This document shows, piece after piece, positions 8,337 through 15,391 of a stretch of 64,000 nucleotides of DNA. Each line of letters starts with the position of its first letter. The first letter of the stretch is position 1. Position numbers and translations under genes: made by a program. Origin of the DNA: JBELHR01 sp049607205 (lineage in GTDB: Bacteria > Bacteroidota > Bacteroidia > Flavobacteriales > Flavobacteriaceae); contig JBMYWH010000011.1 of the NCBI GenBank assembly GCA_049607205.1, forward strand, positions 5,184 to 69,183, in the 5' to 3' direction. Under the pieces are notes generated by a model. It worked only from the letters and a program-made list of their open reading frames with translations, was not told the origin of the DNA and did no database searches.

Positions 8337-9197
8337 ATGGCAAATTTAAAAGAAATTAGAAACAGGATTACCTCTATTGGCTCTACGATGAAAATCACGA
8401 GTGCCATGAAGATGGTATCTGCAGCTAAGTTGAAAAAGGCCCAAGACGCTATTGTAGCGATGAGACCTTATTCAAATAAGTTAACTGAATTGTTGCAAAA
8501 TCTTTCAGCAACTTTAGATGCGGAGACAGGTGGGGCATATGCTGAACAAAGAAATGTTTCAAAAGTCTTGTTAGTTGCTGTTACTTCTAATCGTGGATTA
8601 TGTGGTGGATTTAATTCTTCTATTATAAAGACGGTTCGTAATATTGTAAGTACTCAATATGCAAATCAAGAAGTAGAATTGTTTACCATTGGTAAAAAAG
8701 GAAATGATATTCTATCAAAAGAGTTTACTTTGTTTAATCACGATAGTAAAATCTTTGATCAGTTGACTTTTGATAATGCTGCGGAAATAGCTGAAAGCAT
8801 TATGCAAGCTTTTAAGGAGGGTCAATTTGATAAGGTTGAATTAGTGTACAATAGCTTTAAGAATGCTGCTACACAAATAGTAATGCATGAGCAGTACTTA
8901 CCTTTAGAGCCATCAGCAGAAGATGCTAATGCAAATGCAGATTATATCTTCGAGCCATCTAAAGAGGAAATCGTTTTGGAGTTGATTCCAAAATCTTTGA
9001 AAATGCAGATGTTTAAAGCTCTAAGAGATTCTTTTGCAGGGGAGCATGGAGCGCGTATGACTGCAATGCATAAAGCGACAGATAACGCACAAGAATTACA
9101 AGATGATCTTAAATTAACTTATAACAAGGCAAGGCAAGCTGCAATTACTGGAGAGATTCTAGAAATTGTTGGAGGGGCTGAGGCATTGAATGGATAG
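8337..9197 (+). CDS. atpG: ATP synthase F1 subunit gamma
   Basis: This 286-residue central rotor shaft has the N-terminal coiled-coil helix (LKEIRNRITSIGSTMKITSAMKMVSAAKL) and the matching C-terminal helix (MTAMHKATDNAQELQDDL). These are the hallmarks of the family. A Rossmann-like middle region carries SNRGLCGGFNSS near residue 83. It is the last gene of the operon and is followed by an intrinsic terminator. In flavobacteria atpD and atpC commonly form a separate locus, which fits their absence here. Confidence 0.96.
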   Translation: MANLKEIRNRITSIGSTMKITSAMKMVSAAKLKKAQDAIVAMRPYSNKLTELLQNLSATLDAETGGAYAEQRNVSKVLLVAVTSNRGLCGGFNSSIIKTVRNIVSTQYANQEVELFTIGKKGNDILSKEFTLFNHDSKIFDQLTFDNAAEIAESIMQAFKEGQFDKVELVYNSFKNAATQIVMHEQYLPLEPSAEDANANADYIFEPSKEEIVLELIPKSLKMQMFKALRDSFAGEHGARMTAMHKATDNAQELQDDLKLTYNKARQAAITGEILEIVGGAEALNG

Positions 9198-9224
9198 TTG
9201 ATTTAGAAAAGCTAATAATATGTT

Positions 9225-9255
9225 AAAAACCACCCTTTTAAGGGTGGTTTTTTTT
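9225..9255 (+). terminator. Intrinsic terminator of the atp operon
   Basis: An 11-bp stem (AAAAACCACCC with GGGTGGTTTTT) with a TTTTAA loop runs into an 8-T tract, 28 bp after the atpG stop. Confidence 0.85.
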
Positions 9256-9268
9256 GTTTTGTAGGGTT

Positions 9269-9283
9269 TGGCACGAGTTTTGT
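9269..9283 (+). promoter_or_regulatory. Sigma-54 promoter P1 (-24/-12), weak -12
   Basis: TGGCACG, 4 nt, TTGT. The -24 element is perfect, but the -12 dinucleotide is GT instead of GC, so P1 may be weaker or decaying. Predicted start near 9295. The surrounding GTTTGGCACGAG context matches P2. Confidence 0.6.
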
Positions 9284-9294
9284 AATTAAGTAAT

Positions 9295-9507
9295 CAGTTC
9301 ATTGAAAGTGTTATTAATACACAAACTATTTCGATAAAAGGAAAAGCGTGAATGTAGATTGATTTTGAATGAAGAAAGCGCCCTTCCTTTTTATCCACAA
9401 AACAGAGTTTAAGTTTTCATAAGAATAAAGTTTGGTTAGTTGATTTTTGATTGGTTGTGGTTAGCCAATTAAAGGGAAGTTGCCCCTAGCAATAGGGGCA
9501 ATTTTTT
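9295..9507 (+). ncRNA. Candidate small RNA 1 (about 213 nt)
   Basis: This is the putative transcript from P1 to terminator T1. The first 110 nt (9295-9403) are unique to this copy and contain no strong hairpin. From 9404 it carries the shared core, including the hairpin ATTGGTT/AGCCAAT at 9450-9469, and it ends in the T1 hairpin. It has no ORF with a credible start. Boundaries are inferred from the promoter geometry and the terminator. Confidence 0.5.
9480..9507 (+). terminator. Terminator T1 of small RNA 1
   Basis: A perfect 9-bp stem (TTGCCCCTA with TAGGGGCAA) closed by a GCAA tetraloop and followed by six T. The P2 promoter begins 19 bp later. Confidence 0.85.
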
Positions 9508-9525
9508 CAATCCTTAGATTGAGTT

Positions 9526-9540
9526 TGGCACGAGCTTTGC
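9526..9540 (+). promoter_or_regulatory. Sigma-54 promoter P2 (-24/-12), consensus
   Basis: TGGCACG-AGCT-TTGC followed by T matches the RpoN consensus at every fixed position. GG lies at 9527-9528 and GC at 9539-9540, the required 12-nt register. This places the start near 9552. No TAnnTTTG box is present, so primary-sigma transcription from this site is unlikely. Confidence 0.8.
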
Positions 9541-9551
9541 TTATAACAAAA

Positions 9552-9688
9552 TATAAAGTCGATTCAACGGAATCGCATGAAATAAGAGTTTAAGTTTTCA
9601 TAAGAATAAAGTTTGGTTAGTTGATTTTTGATTGGTTGTGGTTAGCCAATTAAAGGGAAGTTGCCCCTAGCAATAGGGGCAATTTTTT
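9552..9688 (+). ncRNA. Candidate small RNA 2 (about 137 nt)
   Basis: The predicted RNA has three hairpins. H1 is a 5' stem CGATTC/GAATCG with an AACG tetraloop (9560-9575). H2 is ATTGGTT/AGCCAAT with a 6-nt loop (9631-9650). The third is the terminator T2. The stretch between H1 and H2, starting AGAGTTTAAGTTTTCAT, is AU-rich, predicted unpaired and conserved in all copies, so it is the likeliest target-binding region. No ORF. Confidence 0.65.
9661..9688 (+). terminator. Terminator T2 of small RNA 2
   Basis: Identical to T1: a 9-bp stem, GCAA loop and six T. The P3 promoter starts 20 bp later. Confidence 0.85.
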
Positions 9689-9707
9689 CAATCTTTTTGA
9701 TTGAGTT

Positions 9708-9722
9708 TGGCACGGGCTTTGC
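9708..9722 (+). promoter_or_regulatory. Sigma-54 promoter P3 (-24/-12), consensus
   Basis: TGGCACG-GGCT-TTGC followed by T, differing from P2 by one base in the non-conserved spacer. Predicted start near 9734, the same T of TATAAAG as in copy 2. Confidence 0.8.
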
Positions 9723-9733
9723 TTATAATACAA

Positions 9734-9871
9734 TATAAAGTCGATTCAACGGAATCGCATAAAATAAGAGTTTAAGTTTTCATAAAAATAAAGTTTGGTT
9801 AGTTGATTTTTGATTGGTTGTGGTTAGCCAATTAAAATAGGCCGCTTCCGCAAGGAAGCGGCTTTTTTTTT
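9734..9871 (+). ncRNA. Candidate small RNA 3 (about 137 nt)
   Basis: This copy has the same architecture as small RNA 2: H1 at 9742-9757, the shared core with one G-to-A change, and H2 at 9813-9832. It ends in a different terminator (T3), with GC-rich stem GCCGCTTCC/GGAAGCGGC but the same GCAA loop. It lies 26 nt before the SDR start codon; the strong terminator argues against read-through. Confidence 0.65.
9841..9871 (+). terminator. Terminator T3 of small RNA 3
   Basis: A perfect 9-bp stem (GCCGCTTCC with GGAAGCGGC), GCAA tetraloop and a run of nine T. Confidence 0.9.
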
Positions 9872-9897
9872 ATCTTTATTTTCTCAAACAAGTAGTT

Positions 9898-10650
9898 ATG
9901 AAAAAAGTATGTATCACTGGAGCTAGTTCAGGTATTGGTGAAGCGATTGCTGAGATTTTTGCCTCTAGAGGCTATGAATTAATTCTTTGTGGCCGTAATC
10001 GTCTTAAATTACAAGAGCTTAAGTCTAGACTAGATAAATTGACTAAATGTATTATTGTTGTTTTTGATGTTCGCGATCGCGAGAGGGTTTCTGATGTTTT
10101 AACTGAGGCTATTGGAGCTATGCAGGGTGTAGATGTATTAATTAATAATGCAGGAAATGCTCATGGCTTAGGAACTGTGCAAGAAGGGAACCCTGATGAT
10201 TGGGATGCGATGATTGACATTAATGTTAAAGGACTGCTCAATGTGACTCATGCTGTCCTTCCTTATCTGGTTAAGCAGAATTCTGGACATATTATAAATA
10301 TAGGATCTCTGGCAGGAAAGGAAGTATATCGAAACGGTACAGTATATTGTGCATCAAAACATGCTGTAGATGCTATTTCCGAAGGGCTTAGAAAGGATTT
10401 ATTAGAAACTGATATTAAGATAGGCTGCGTTCATCCTGGTTTAGTAGCTACGAATTTTTCTATGGTGCGTTTTAAAGGGGATAAGAACAAATCTAATGCA
10501 GTTTATAAGGGGTATGAACCCTTACAAGCTAAAGATATTGCTGAAATAGTGGATTTTGTTGTTAGCCGACCAGCTCATGTAAATATTGCAGATTTATTGG
10601 TCTTGCCTTCAGCACAAGCTAGTTCTACTGAAATTAAAAAGAATTTATAA
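9898..10650 (+). CDS. Short-chain dehydrogenase/reductase
   Basis: This 250-residue classical SDR carries the NAD(P)-binding motif TGASSGIG (residues 7-14), the structural NNAG motif near 82 and the catalytic Ser plus YCASK motif near 140-155. The overall pattern is closest to the YdfG-type 3-hydroxy acid dehydrogenases, and the Arg-rich CGRNR after the second strand suggests NADP(H). The substrate is not determined. The stop overlaps the next ATG as TAATG, so it is co-translated with the phosphatase. A TATCTTTA sequence at 9871-9878 may act as its -7 box. Confidence 0.88.
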   Translation: MKKVCITGASSGIGEAIAEIFASRGYELILCGRNRLKLQELKSRLDKLTKCIIVVFDVRDRERVSDVLTEAIGAMQGVDVLINNAGNAHGLGTVQEGNPDDWDAMIDINVKGLLNVTHAVLPYLVKQNSGHIINIGSLAGKEVYRNGTVYCASKHAVDAISEGLRKDLLETDIKIGCVHPGLVATNFSMVRFKGDKNKSNAVYKGYEPLQAKDIAEIVDFVVSRPAHVNIADLLVLPSAQASSTEIKKNL

Positions 10651-11387
10651 TGGGAAGGACCTTAGTAGTTGGAGATATTCATGCAGGGCTGAGAGGTCTT
10701 AAACAAGCACTTGAGCGTTGTGATTTAAAAGAAAATGATCAAGTTGTATTTCTTGGGGATTATACAGATGCATGGTCCGAAGCGGTTGAGACGATTGATT
10801 TTTTGATTGATTTTTCAAATCGTTATGAATCAATCATGATCATGGGGAATCACGATCAATTGTTAAGAGATTATTTTCGAACAGGAAAGGCTCATCCGAA
10901 ATGGTTGAGACATGGAGGTCAGGTTACTCTAGATGCATATAAGCGCAAAGGTTCCGCAGCAATAGAGAAGAAACATCTTAATTTTCTAGAATCTTTGAAG
11001 TCTTACCATATAGATATGCAGAATCGATTATTCATTCATGGGGGTTTTACGAATCTCAATGGAGTAAGCCAAGAATGGTTTGATAAAATGTTTTATTGGG
11101 ATAGAACTTTATGGGAATTGGCTTGCGCTGTTCCTGAAGACTTATCACAGAAGGCCATTAATTATCCGAAGCGGTTTAAGCTTTATAAAGAGATTTATAT
11201 AGGTCATACACCTACCTTGAGATTAGGTGTGGATCTACCTATTGTAAAACATAGTATTCACAATTTAGATACTGGAGGTGGTTTTAATAAAGGGAGGATT
11301 ACTATTTATGATGCAGACTCCAAGGAGTTTTGGCAAAGTGATTTGATGAAGGACTTATATCCTGAAGAATCAGGAAGAGAGGTATAA
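10650..11387 (+). CDS. Metallophosphoesterase, PPP-type phosphatase-like
   Basis: This 245-residue calcineurin-like phosphoesterase has the ordered metal-binding motifs GDIHAG (residues 8-13), GDYTDAW (36-42), GNHDQ (about 66-70), a histidine near FIHGGF (about 130) and GHTPT (about 187). The set matches bacterial serine/threonine phosphatases and related nucleotide phosphatases. Cytoplasmic and a normal length. It is translationally coupled to the SDR through a shared A in TAATG. The substrate is unknown. Confidence 0.85.
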   Translation: MGRTLVVGDIHAGLRGLKQALERCDLKENDQVVFLGDYTDAWSEAVETIDFLIDFSNRYESIMIMGNHDQLLRDYFRTGKAHPKWLRHGGQVTLDAYKRKGSAAIEKKHLNFLESLKSYHIDMQNRLFIHGGFTNLNGVSQEWFDKMFYWDRTLWELACAVPEDLSQKAINYPKRFKLYKEIYIGHTPTLRLGVDLPIVKHSIHNLDTGGGFNKGRITIYDADSKEFWQSDLMKDLYPEESGREV

Positions 11388-11418
11388 AAAAACTCCAAGT
11401 ATATAGATACTCGGAGTT
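11386..11418 (-). terminator. Terminator between convergent genes, acting on the minus strand
   Basis: A 12-position stem with one mismatch (AACTCC.AGTAT against ATACT.GGAGTT) has a 7-T run on the minus strand. It should end the aldehyde dehydrogenase transcript. On the plus strand the hairpin lacks a good T-run. Confidence 0.75.
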
Positions 11419-11442
11419 TGATATAATTATTGCTATGGATTC

Positions 11443-12996
11443 CTACAAATCAAATTTGATTCCTTGAGCTAAAGGTAATTCAGTAGTGTAATTAATCGTG
11501 TTGGTTTGTCTTCTCATATAGACTTTCCAAGCATCTGATCCACTTTCACGTCCTCCACCAGTTTCTTTTTCACCTCCGAAGGCTCCACCGATTTCAGCAC
11601 CTGAAGTACCAATATTTACATTTGCAATTCCACAGTCAGAACCAGCATGAGATAAGAATTTCTCTGCAGATCTTAAGTTGTTAGTCATAATCGCAGAAGA
11701 CAGCCCTTGAGCTACTCCGTTTTGAAGTTCAATTGCATTTTCTACATCACCCGAATATTTCATTACGTATAGAATAGGAGCAAATGTCTCGTGTTGTACA
11801 ATTTCAAAATCGTTTGAAGCTTCGATAATAGCTGGCTTAACATAGCATCCAGATTCATATCCTTCTCCGGTAAGTACACCACCTTCAACGAGTACTTTTC
11901 CTCCTTCTTGTTTTGCCTTTTCTATAGCTTCACTATACATTTTTACCGCATCTTGATCGATTACTGGCCCTACGTGATTGTTTTGATCTAATGGGTTTCC
12001 AATTTTTAATTGCCCATAAGCTGCAACTACAGCATCAATTACTTTATCGTATAAAGATTCATGAACTATCAATCTTCTTGTTGATGTACAACGTTGTCCT
12101 GCGGTACCAACAGCTCCGAATACAGCTCCGATTACAGTCATTTTTAGGTCCGCTTCAGGAGTTACAATAATAGCATTATTTCCACCTAGCTCTAATAACG
12201 ATTTACCTAGACGTCCTGCTACAGTAGAAGATACGATTTTACCCATTCGAGTAGATCCTGTTGCTGAAACTAGAGGGACTCTTTTATCTGTTGATAAGAA
12301 TTCACCTACTTTATAGTCTCCGTTTACCAGTCCTGAAATTCCTTCAGGCATGTCATTGTTCTTTAATACTTCCGCGATAATGTTTTGGCAAGCTACTCCG
12401 CATAAAGGTGCTTTTTCAGAAGGCTTCCATACACATACATCTCCACATACCCAAGCTAGAGCAGTATTCCAAGCCCAAACGGCTACTGGGAAATTAAAAG
12501 CAGAAATAATTCCTACTACTCCTAGTGGATGGTATTGTTCGTACATTCTATGTCCTGGACGTTCAGAGTGCATGGTAAGACCGTGTAATTGTCTTGAAAG
12601 ACCTACAGCAAAATCACAGATGTCAATCATTTCTTGAACTTCACCAAGACCTTCTTGAAGGGATTTTCCCATTTCGTATGAAACTAAAGCACCAAGAGGT
12701 TCTTTAAGTTCTCTTAACTTGTCTCCGAATTGTCTCACTAACTCTCCTCTTAAAGGAGCAGGCATTGTTCTAAATGATTTAAAAGCGGTAGTCGCTTTAT
12801 CCATCACTTTTTCGTAATCTTCACGGTTCGCAGAACTTACCGTTCCAATCAATTTCCCATCTACGGGAGAGTAAGATTCTATCTTTGGTCCGTTTCCGAA
12901 AGATTCAGATCCAGTCGATACTCCATTATTATGAGCTGCTAATCCTAATTGCTCTAATACTTGAGCAATATCAATTTGTGCTAAGGCTTGTTCCAT
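11443..12996 (-). CDS. ALDH7-family semialdehyde dehydrogenase
   Basis: This 517-residue aldehyde dehydrogenase is closest to the ALDH7/antiquitin group, whose members oxidise alpha-aminoadipate semialdehyde/piperideine-6-carboxylate in lysine breakdown. Visible features are SAFNFPVAVWAWN near the cofactor site, the catalytic-base region LELGGNNA near 268-275, and the nucleophile in GTAGQRCTSTRRL (Cys near 303), the antiquitin-type active-site sequence. The C-terminal GGGRESGSDAWKVYMRR is also family-typical. It is divergently transcribed from a LuxE-like acyltransferase. Its own -7 box is at 13024-13031. Another aldehyde substrate remains possible. Confidence 0.88.
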   Translation of the reverse strand: MEQALAQIDIAQVLEQLGLAAHNNGVSTGSESFGNGPKIESYSPVDGKLIGTVSSANREDYEKVMDKATTAFKSFRTMPAPLRGELVRQFGDKLRELKEPLGALVSYEMGKSLQEGLGEVQEMIDICDFAVGLSRQLHGLTMHSERPGHRMYEQYHPLGVVGIISAFNFPVAVWAWNTALAWVCGDVCVWKPSEKAPLCGVACQNIIAEVLKNNDMPEGISGLVNGDYKVGEFLSTDKRVPLVSATGSTRMGKIVSSTVAGRLGKSLLELGGNNAIIVTPEADLKMTVIGAVFGAVGTAGQRCTSTRRLIVHESLYDKVIDAVVAAYGQLKIGNPLDQNNHVGPVIDQDAVKMYSEAIEKAKQEGGKVLVEGGVLTGEGYESGCYVKPAIIEASNDFEIVQHETFAPILYVMKYSGDVENAIELQNGVAQGLSSAIMTNNLRSAEKFLSHAGSDCGIANVNIGTSGAEIGGAFGGEKETGGGRESGSDAWKVYMRRQTNTINYTTELPLAQGIKFDL

Positions 12997-13023
12997 AAAT
13001 CATTAAGTTTTGTTTAGTTGAGC

Positions 13024-13031
13024 CAAAACTA
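13024..13031 (-). promoter_or_regulatory. -7 box (TAGTTTTG) for the ALDH gene
   Basis: A perfect TAnnTTTG on the minus strand, 27 nt upstream of the ALDH ATG. It lies back-to-back with the plus-strand box at 13046-13053. Confidence 0.6.
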
Positions 13032-13045
13032 ATATAATTTATAGT

Positions 13046-13053
13046 TATTTTTG
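13046..13053 (+). promoter_or_regulatory. -7 box (TATTTTTG) for the LuxE-like gene
   Basis: A perfect TAnnTTTG 24 nt before the ATG at 13078. The longer reading frame would start at a TTG (13051) inside this box, which supports the ATG as the true start. Confidence 0.6.
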
Positions 13054-13077
13054 CAAGGATATAAAGGAATTTTACCC

Positions 13078-14046
13078 ATGAAGTCAAAAGACTTGATTCA
13101 CATAGATTTTAATAAGGCGGCTCTAGAAACTTTTCAGTTCCAGGCTGCTAATAATCCGGTATATTCAAAATTTATTGAACTACTTGGAGTTTCGGTGGAT
13201 TCGGTCACAACATTAAATCAGATTCCATTTATGCCTATTTCATTTTTTAAACAATTTGAAGTTTGTACAGGGGAGTTTGATCCAGAGATTGTTTTTACGA
13301 GTTCAGGAACTACAGGGATGCAGACCAGTAAACATTTCGTTAAAGATTTAACTTGGTATAGGGAATCTTATATACATGGTTTTGAATCGTTTTATGGTCC
13401 AGTTGAGGACTATGTGGTTCTCGCTTTATTACCTGCGTATTTAGAAAGAACTGGATCTTCACTAGTATATATGGTGGATGACTTTATAAAGAGGAGTAAG
13501 CATGAAGAGTCTGGGTTTTATTTGAATGAATTATCGGAACTGGCCGAAAAGCTTCAGTCGTTAAGTAAACAAAAGAAGAAAGTATTGCTTATTGGAGTAT
13601 CTTTTGCACTTCTGGATTTGGTTGAAGCCTATGATTTTCAATTGGATTCAAATTGTATCGTTATGGAAACCGGAGGAATGAAAGGTAGGCGTAAGGAAAT
13701 GATTCGAGAAGAATTGCACGAGGTGTTGAGAGGAGGTTTTGGGCTTGAACATATTCATTCTGAATATGGAATGACCGAGCTGCTTTCCCAAGCTTATTCT
13801 AAGGGGAAAGGAATTTTTTATACGCCTTCTTGGATGAAAGTGTTGATTCGTGATCCTGAGGATGCTTTGACTTTGCTCCCCCAAGGAAGAGGAGGGGGGA
13901 TCAATGTGATTGATCTGGCGAATCGTTATTCCTGTGCCTTTATAGCAACCCAGGATTTGGGTAAGATGCATGCAGATGGAGGCTTCGAAATCTTAGGGAG
14001 GTTCGACAATTCTGATATTAGGGGCTGTAATTTATTGGTGCAATAA
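13078..14046 (+). CDS. LuxE-like acyl-protein synthetase / acyltransferase
   Basis: This 322-residue member of the adenylate-forming superfamily resembles LuxE (acyl-protein synthetase). The P-loop-like motif FTSSGTTGMQTSKH appears near residue 75, and EYGMTELLSQAY, the acyl-activation motif, near 225. It is shorter than full acyl-CoA ligases and lacks their large C-terminal lid, as in LuxE. LuxE proteins activate fatty acids with ATP and hold them as a thioester for reduction. No luxC/luxD reductase genes are nearby, so bioluminescence is not implied. The partner may be elsewhere. Confidence 0.75.
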   Translation: MKSKDLIHIDFNKAALETFQFQAANNPVYSKFIELLGVSVDSVTTLNQIPFMPISFFKQFEVCTGEFDPEIVFTSSGTTGMQTSKHFVKDLTWYRESYIHGFESFYGPVEDYVVLALLPAYLERTGSSLVYMVDDFIKRSKHEESGFYLNELSELAEKLQSLSKQKKKVLLIGVSFALLDLVEAYDFQLDSNCIVMETGGMKGRRKEMIREELHEVLRGGFGLEHIHSEYGMTELLSQAYSKGKGIFYTPSWMKVLIRDPEDALTLLPQGRGGGINVIDLANRYSCAFIATQDLGKMHADGGFEILGRFDNSDIRGCNLLVQ

Positions 14047-14072
14047 AAAAGCCATCTCTTTCGAAATGGCTT
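14045..14072 (-). terminator. Terminator downstream of tyrS
   Basis: A 7-bp stem (AAGCCAT with ATGGCTT) around a 10-nt loop, with a T-run on the minus strand, 9 bp beyond the tyrS stop. The plus-strand T-run is poor, but the hairpin may help end the convergent gene too. Confidence 0.7.
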
Positions 14073-14081
14073 CTTGTAATG

Positions 14082-15374
14082 TTATTTTACTTTAAGTAAA
14101 AAGTAGGTTTTCTTACCTCTTTGAAGCAAGACATATTTTCCAGCGATTAGGTCATCTTTAGTAATGATATAATCATCTTTGACCTTTGCTTTATTGACAG
14201 AAACTGCGTTTTCTTTTAAGGCTCTACGAACTTCTCCGTTAGATTTCATAAAACCAGTATCAGCAAAAGCAGCAACAATATCAAGTCCTGTGTCAACTGC
14301 GCTAGCATCAACTTCTGCTTGAGTAACTCCTTCAAAAACGTCTAAGAATGTTTGTTCGTCTAAACTCTTTAAATCATCAGCAGTAGATTTACCAAATAAG
14401 ATACTAGAAGCTTTAACTGCATTGTCATAGTCTTCTTCAGAGTGAACTAAAGTCGTTACTTGTTTCGCAAGCTCTTTTTGAAGTAGTCTCATATGTGGAG
14501 CTTCTCTATGCTCTGCAATAAGGTTTTCAATAGTCTCTTGGTCTAAGAAGGTGAATTTCTTGATATAACTCTCTGCATCTTCATCAGAAGTATTTAACCA
14601 GTATTGGTAAAATTTATATGGTGAAGTCAAGCTTTTCTCTAGCCAGATATTTCCACCTTCAGATTTACCAAATTTAGTTCCGTCTGCTTTGGTGATTAAT
14701 GGACAAGTCAAGGCATAAGCTTTTCCTTGTGCTTTTCTACGGATTAATTCAGTTCCAGAAGTGATATTTCCCCACTGATCTGAACCTCCCATTTGAAGCT
14801 TACAATTTTTATTCTCATATAAATGTAAGAAATCATATCCTTGGAATAATTGGTAAGTAAACTCCGTGAAAGACATTCCAACACTTGATTCTGAGCTTAA
14901 TCTCTTCTTTACAGATTCCTTAGCCATCATATAGTTTACTGTAAGATGCTTCCCGATATCTCTAACGAAATCAATTAGACTGAATTCTTTCATCCAATCG
15001 TAATTGTTTACTAATTCAGCTGCGTTTGTTGCGTCACTATCAAAATCTAAGAAGCGTTCTAACTGAGATCTTACTCCTGCAACATTTCTGTTTAAAGTTT
15101 CTTCATCCAATAAATTTCTTTCTGCAGATTTCCCAGAAGGATCTCCAATCATTCCTGTTGCTCCCCCAACTAGGGCGATAGGTTTGTGCCCTGCTTTTTG
15201 GAAATGCATTAAAATAATAATCGGAATTAAACTCCCAATGTGCAATGATTCCGCTGTTGGATCAAAGCCTATATAACCTGCCGTAACTTCTTTTAATAAT
15301 TGCTCTTCAGTACCTGGCATGCTGTCTGCAACCAGCCCTCTCCATTCTAGTTCTTTAACGAAATTGTGGCTCAT
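14082..15374 (-). CDS. tyrS: Tyrosyl-tRNA synthetase
   Basis: This 430-residue class I synthetase charges tRNA-Tyr. It has the HIGH-type motif HIGSLIPI (residues 41-48), the KFGKSEG form of KMSKS near 234 and a C-terminal S4-like RNA-binding domain (about 360-425). The first part DPTAESLHIGS and the tyrosine-binding TYQLFQGYDF segment are typical. Monocistronic, from the -7 box at 15392-15399. Confidence 0.96.
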   Translation of the reverse strand: MSHNFVKELEWRGLVADSMPGTEEQLLKEVTAGYIGFDPTAESLHIGSLIPIIILMHFQKAGHKPIALVGGATGMIGDPSGKSAERNLLDEETLNRNVAGVRSQLERFLDFDSDATNAAELVNNYDWMKEFSLIDFVRDIGKHLTVNYMMAKESVKKRLSSESSVGMSFTEFTYQLFQGYDFLHLYENKNCKLQMGGSDQWGNITSGTELIRRKAQGKAYALTCPLITKADGTKFGKSEGGNIWLEKSLTSPYKFYQYWLNTSDEDAESYIKKFTFLDQETIENLIAEHREAPHMRLLQKELAKQVTTLVHSEEDYDNAVKASSILFGKSTADDLKSLDEQTFLDVFEGVTQAEVDASAVDTGLDIVAAFADTGFMKSNGEVRRALKENAVSVNKAKVKDDYIITKDDLIAGKYVLLQRGKKTYFLLKVK

Positions 15375-15391
15375 AATTTTTCAAATTTGCC

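Larger units (their letters stand above)
9269..9871 (+). repeat. Three tandem sigma-54/small-RNA modules, period 181-182 bp
   Basis: This block fills the 700-bp gap between atpG and the SDR gene, and no plausible protein gene lies in it. It holds three tandem modules: TGGCACG-N4-TTGC/T promoter, short RNA, GCAA-capped terminator. The shared core is 70 bp (9404-9473, 9585-9654, 9767-9836). Copies 1 and 2 are identical over about 109 bp, including the terminator. Copy 3 differs at one core position and has another terminator stem. Copies 2 and 3 also share promoter and 5' hairpin; copy 1 has a different, longer 5' segment. The remaining gap sequence is the atp terminator before the block and a short leader after it. 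I recognise no known RNA family. Confidence 0.8.

Noticed and set aside
9391..9399. A single perfect DnaA box as a replication-related site
   Set aside because: One exact 9-mer is expected by chance about 0.5 times on both strands of this window; it lies alone and inside the copy 1 RNA. No origin features (AT-rich repeats, dnaA) are nearby.
9441..9474. A small peptide gene in the repeated core (TTG start, 10 codons)
   Set aside because: It starts with TTG immediately after a stop codon and overlaps the hairpin H2. Ten codons with no other support is not convincing.
9404..9836. Tandem repeats at 9.4-9.8 kb as a CRISPR array or a mobile element (MITE)
   Set aside because: The period (181-182 bp), promoter-to-terminator structure and lack of spacers or terminal inverted repeats do not fit either. 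No transposase or target duplication is visible.
12350..12637. Reading frames of 60-100 codons opposite or shifted from the main genes, for example this one
   Set aside because: They lie wholly inside well-supported genes, lack promoters and show no recognisable motifs. They are shadows of the real coding frames.
13078..14046. Bioluminescence operon from the LuxE-like gene
   Set aside because: No luxA, luxB, luxC or luxD homologues occur in the window. The family is broader than light production.
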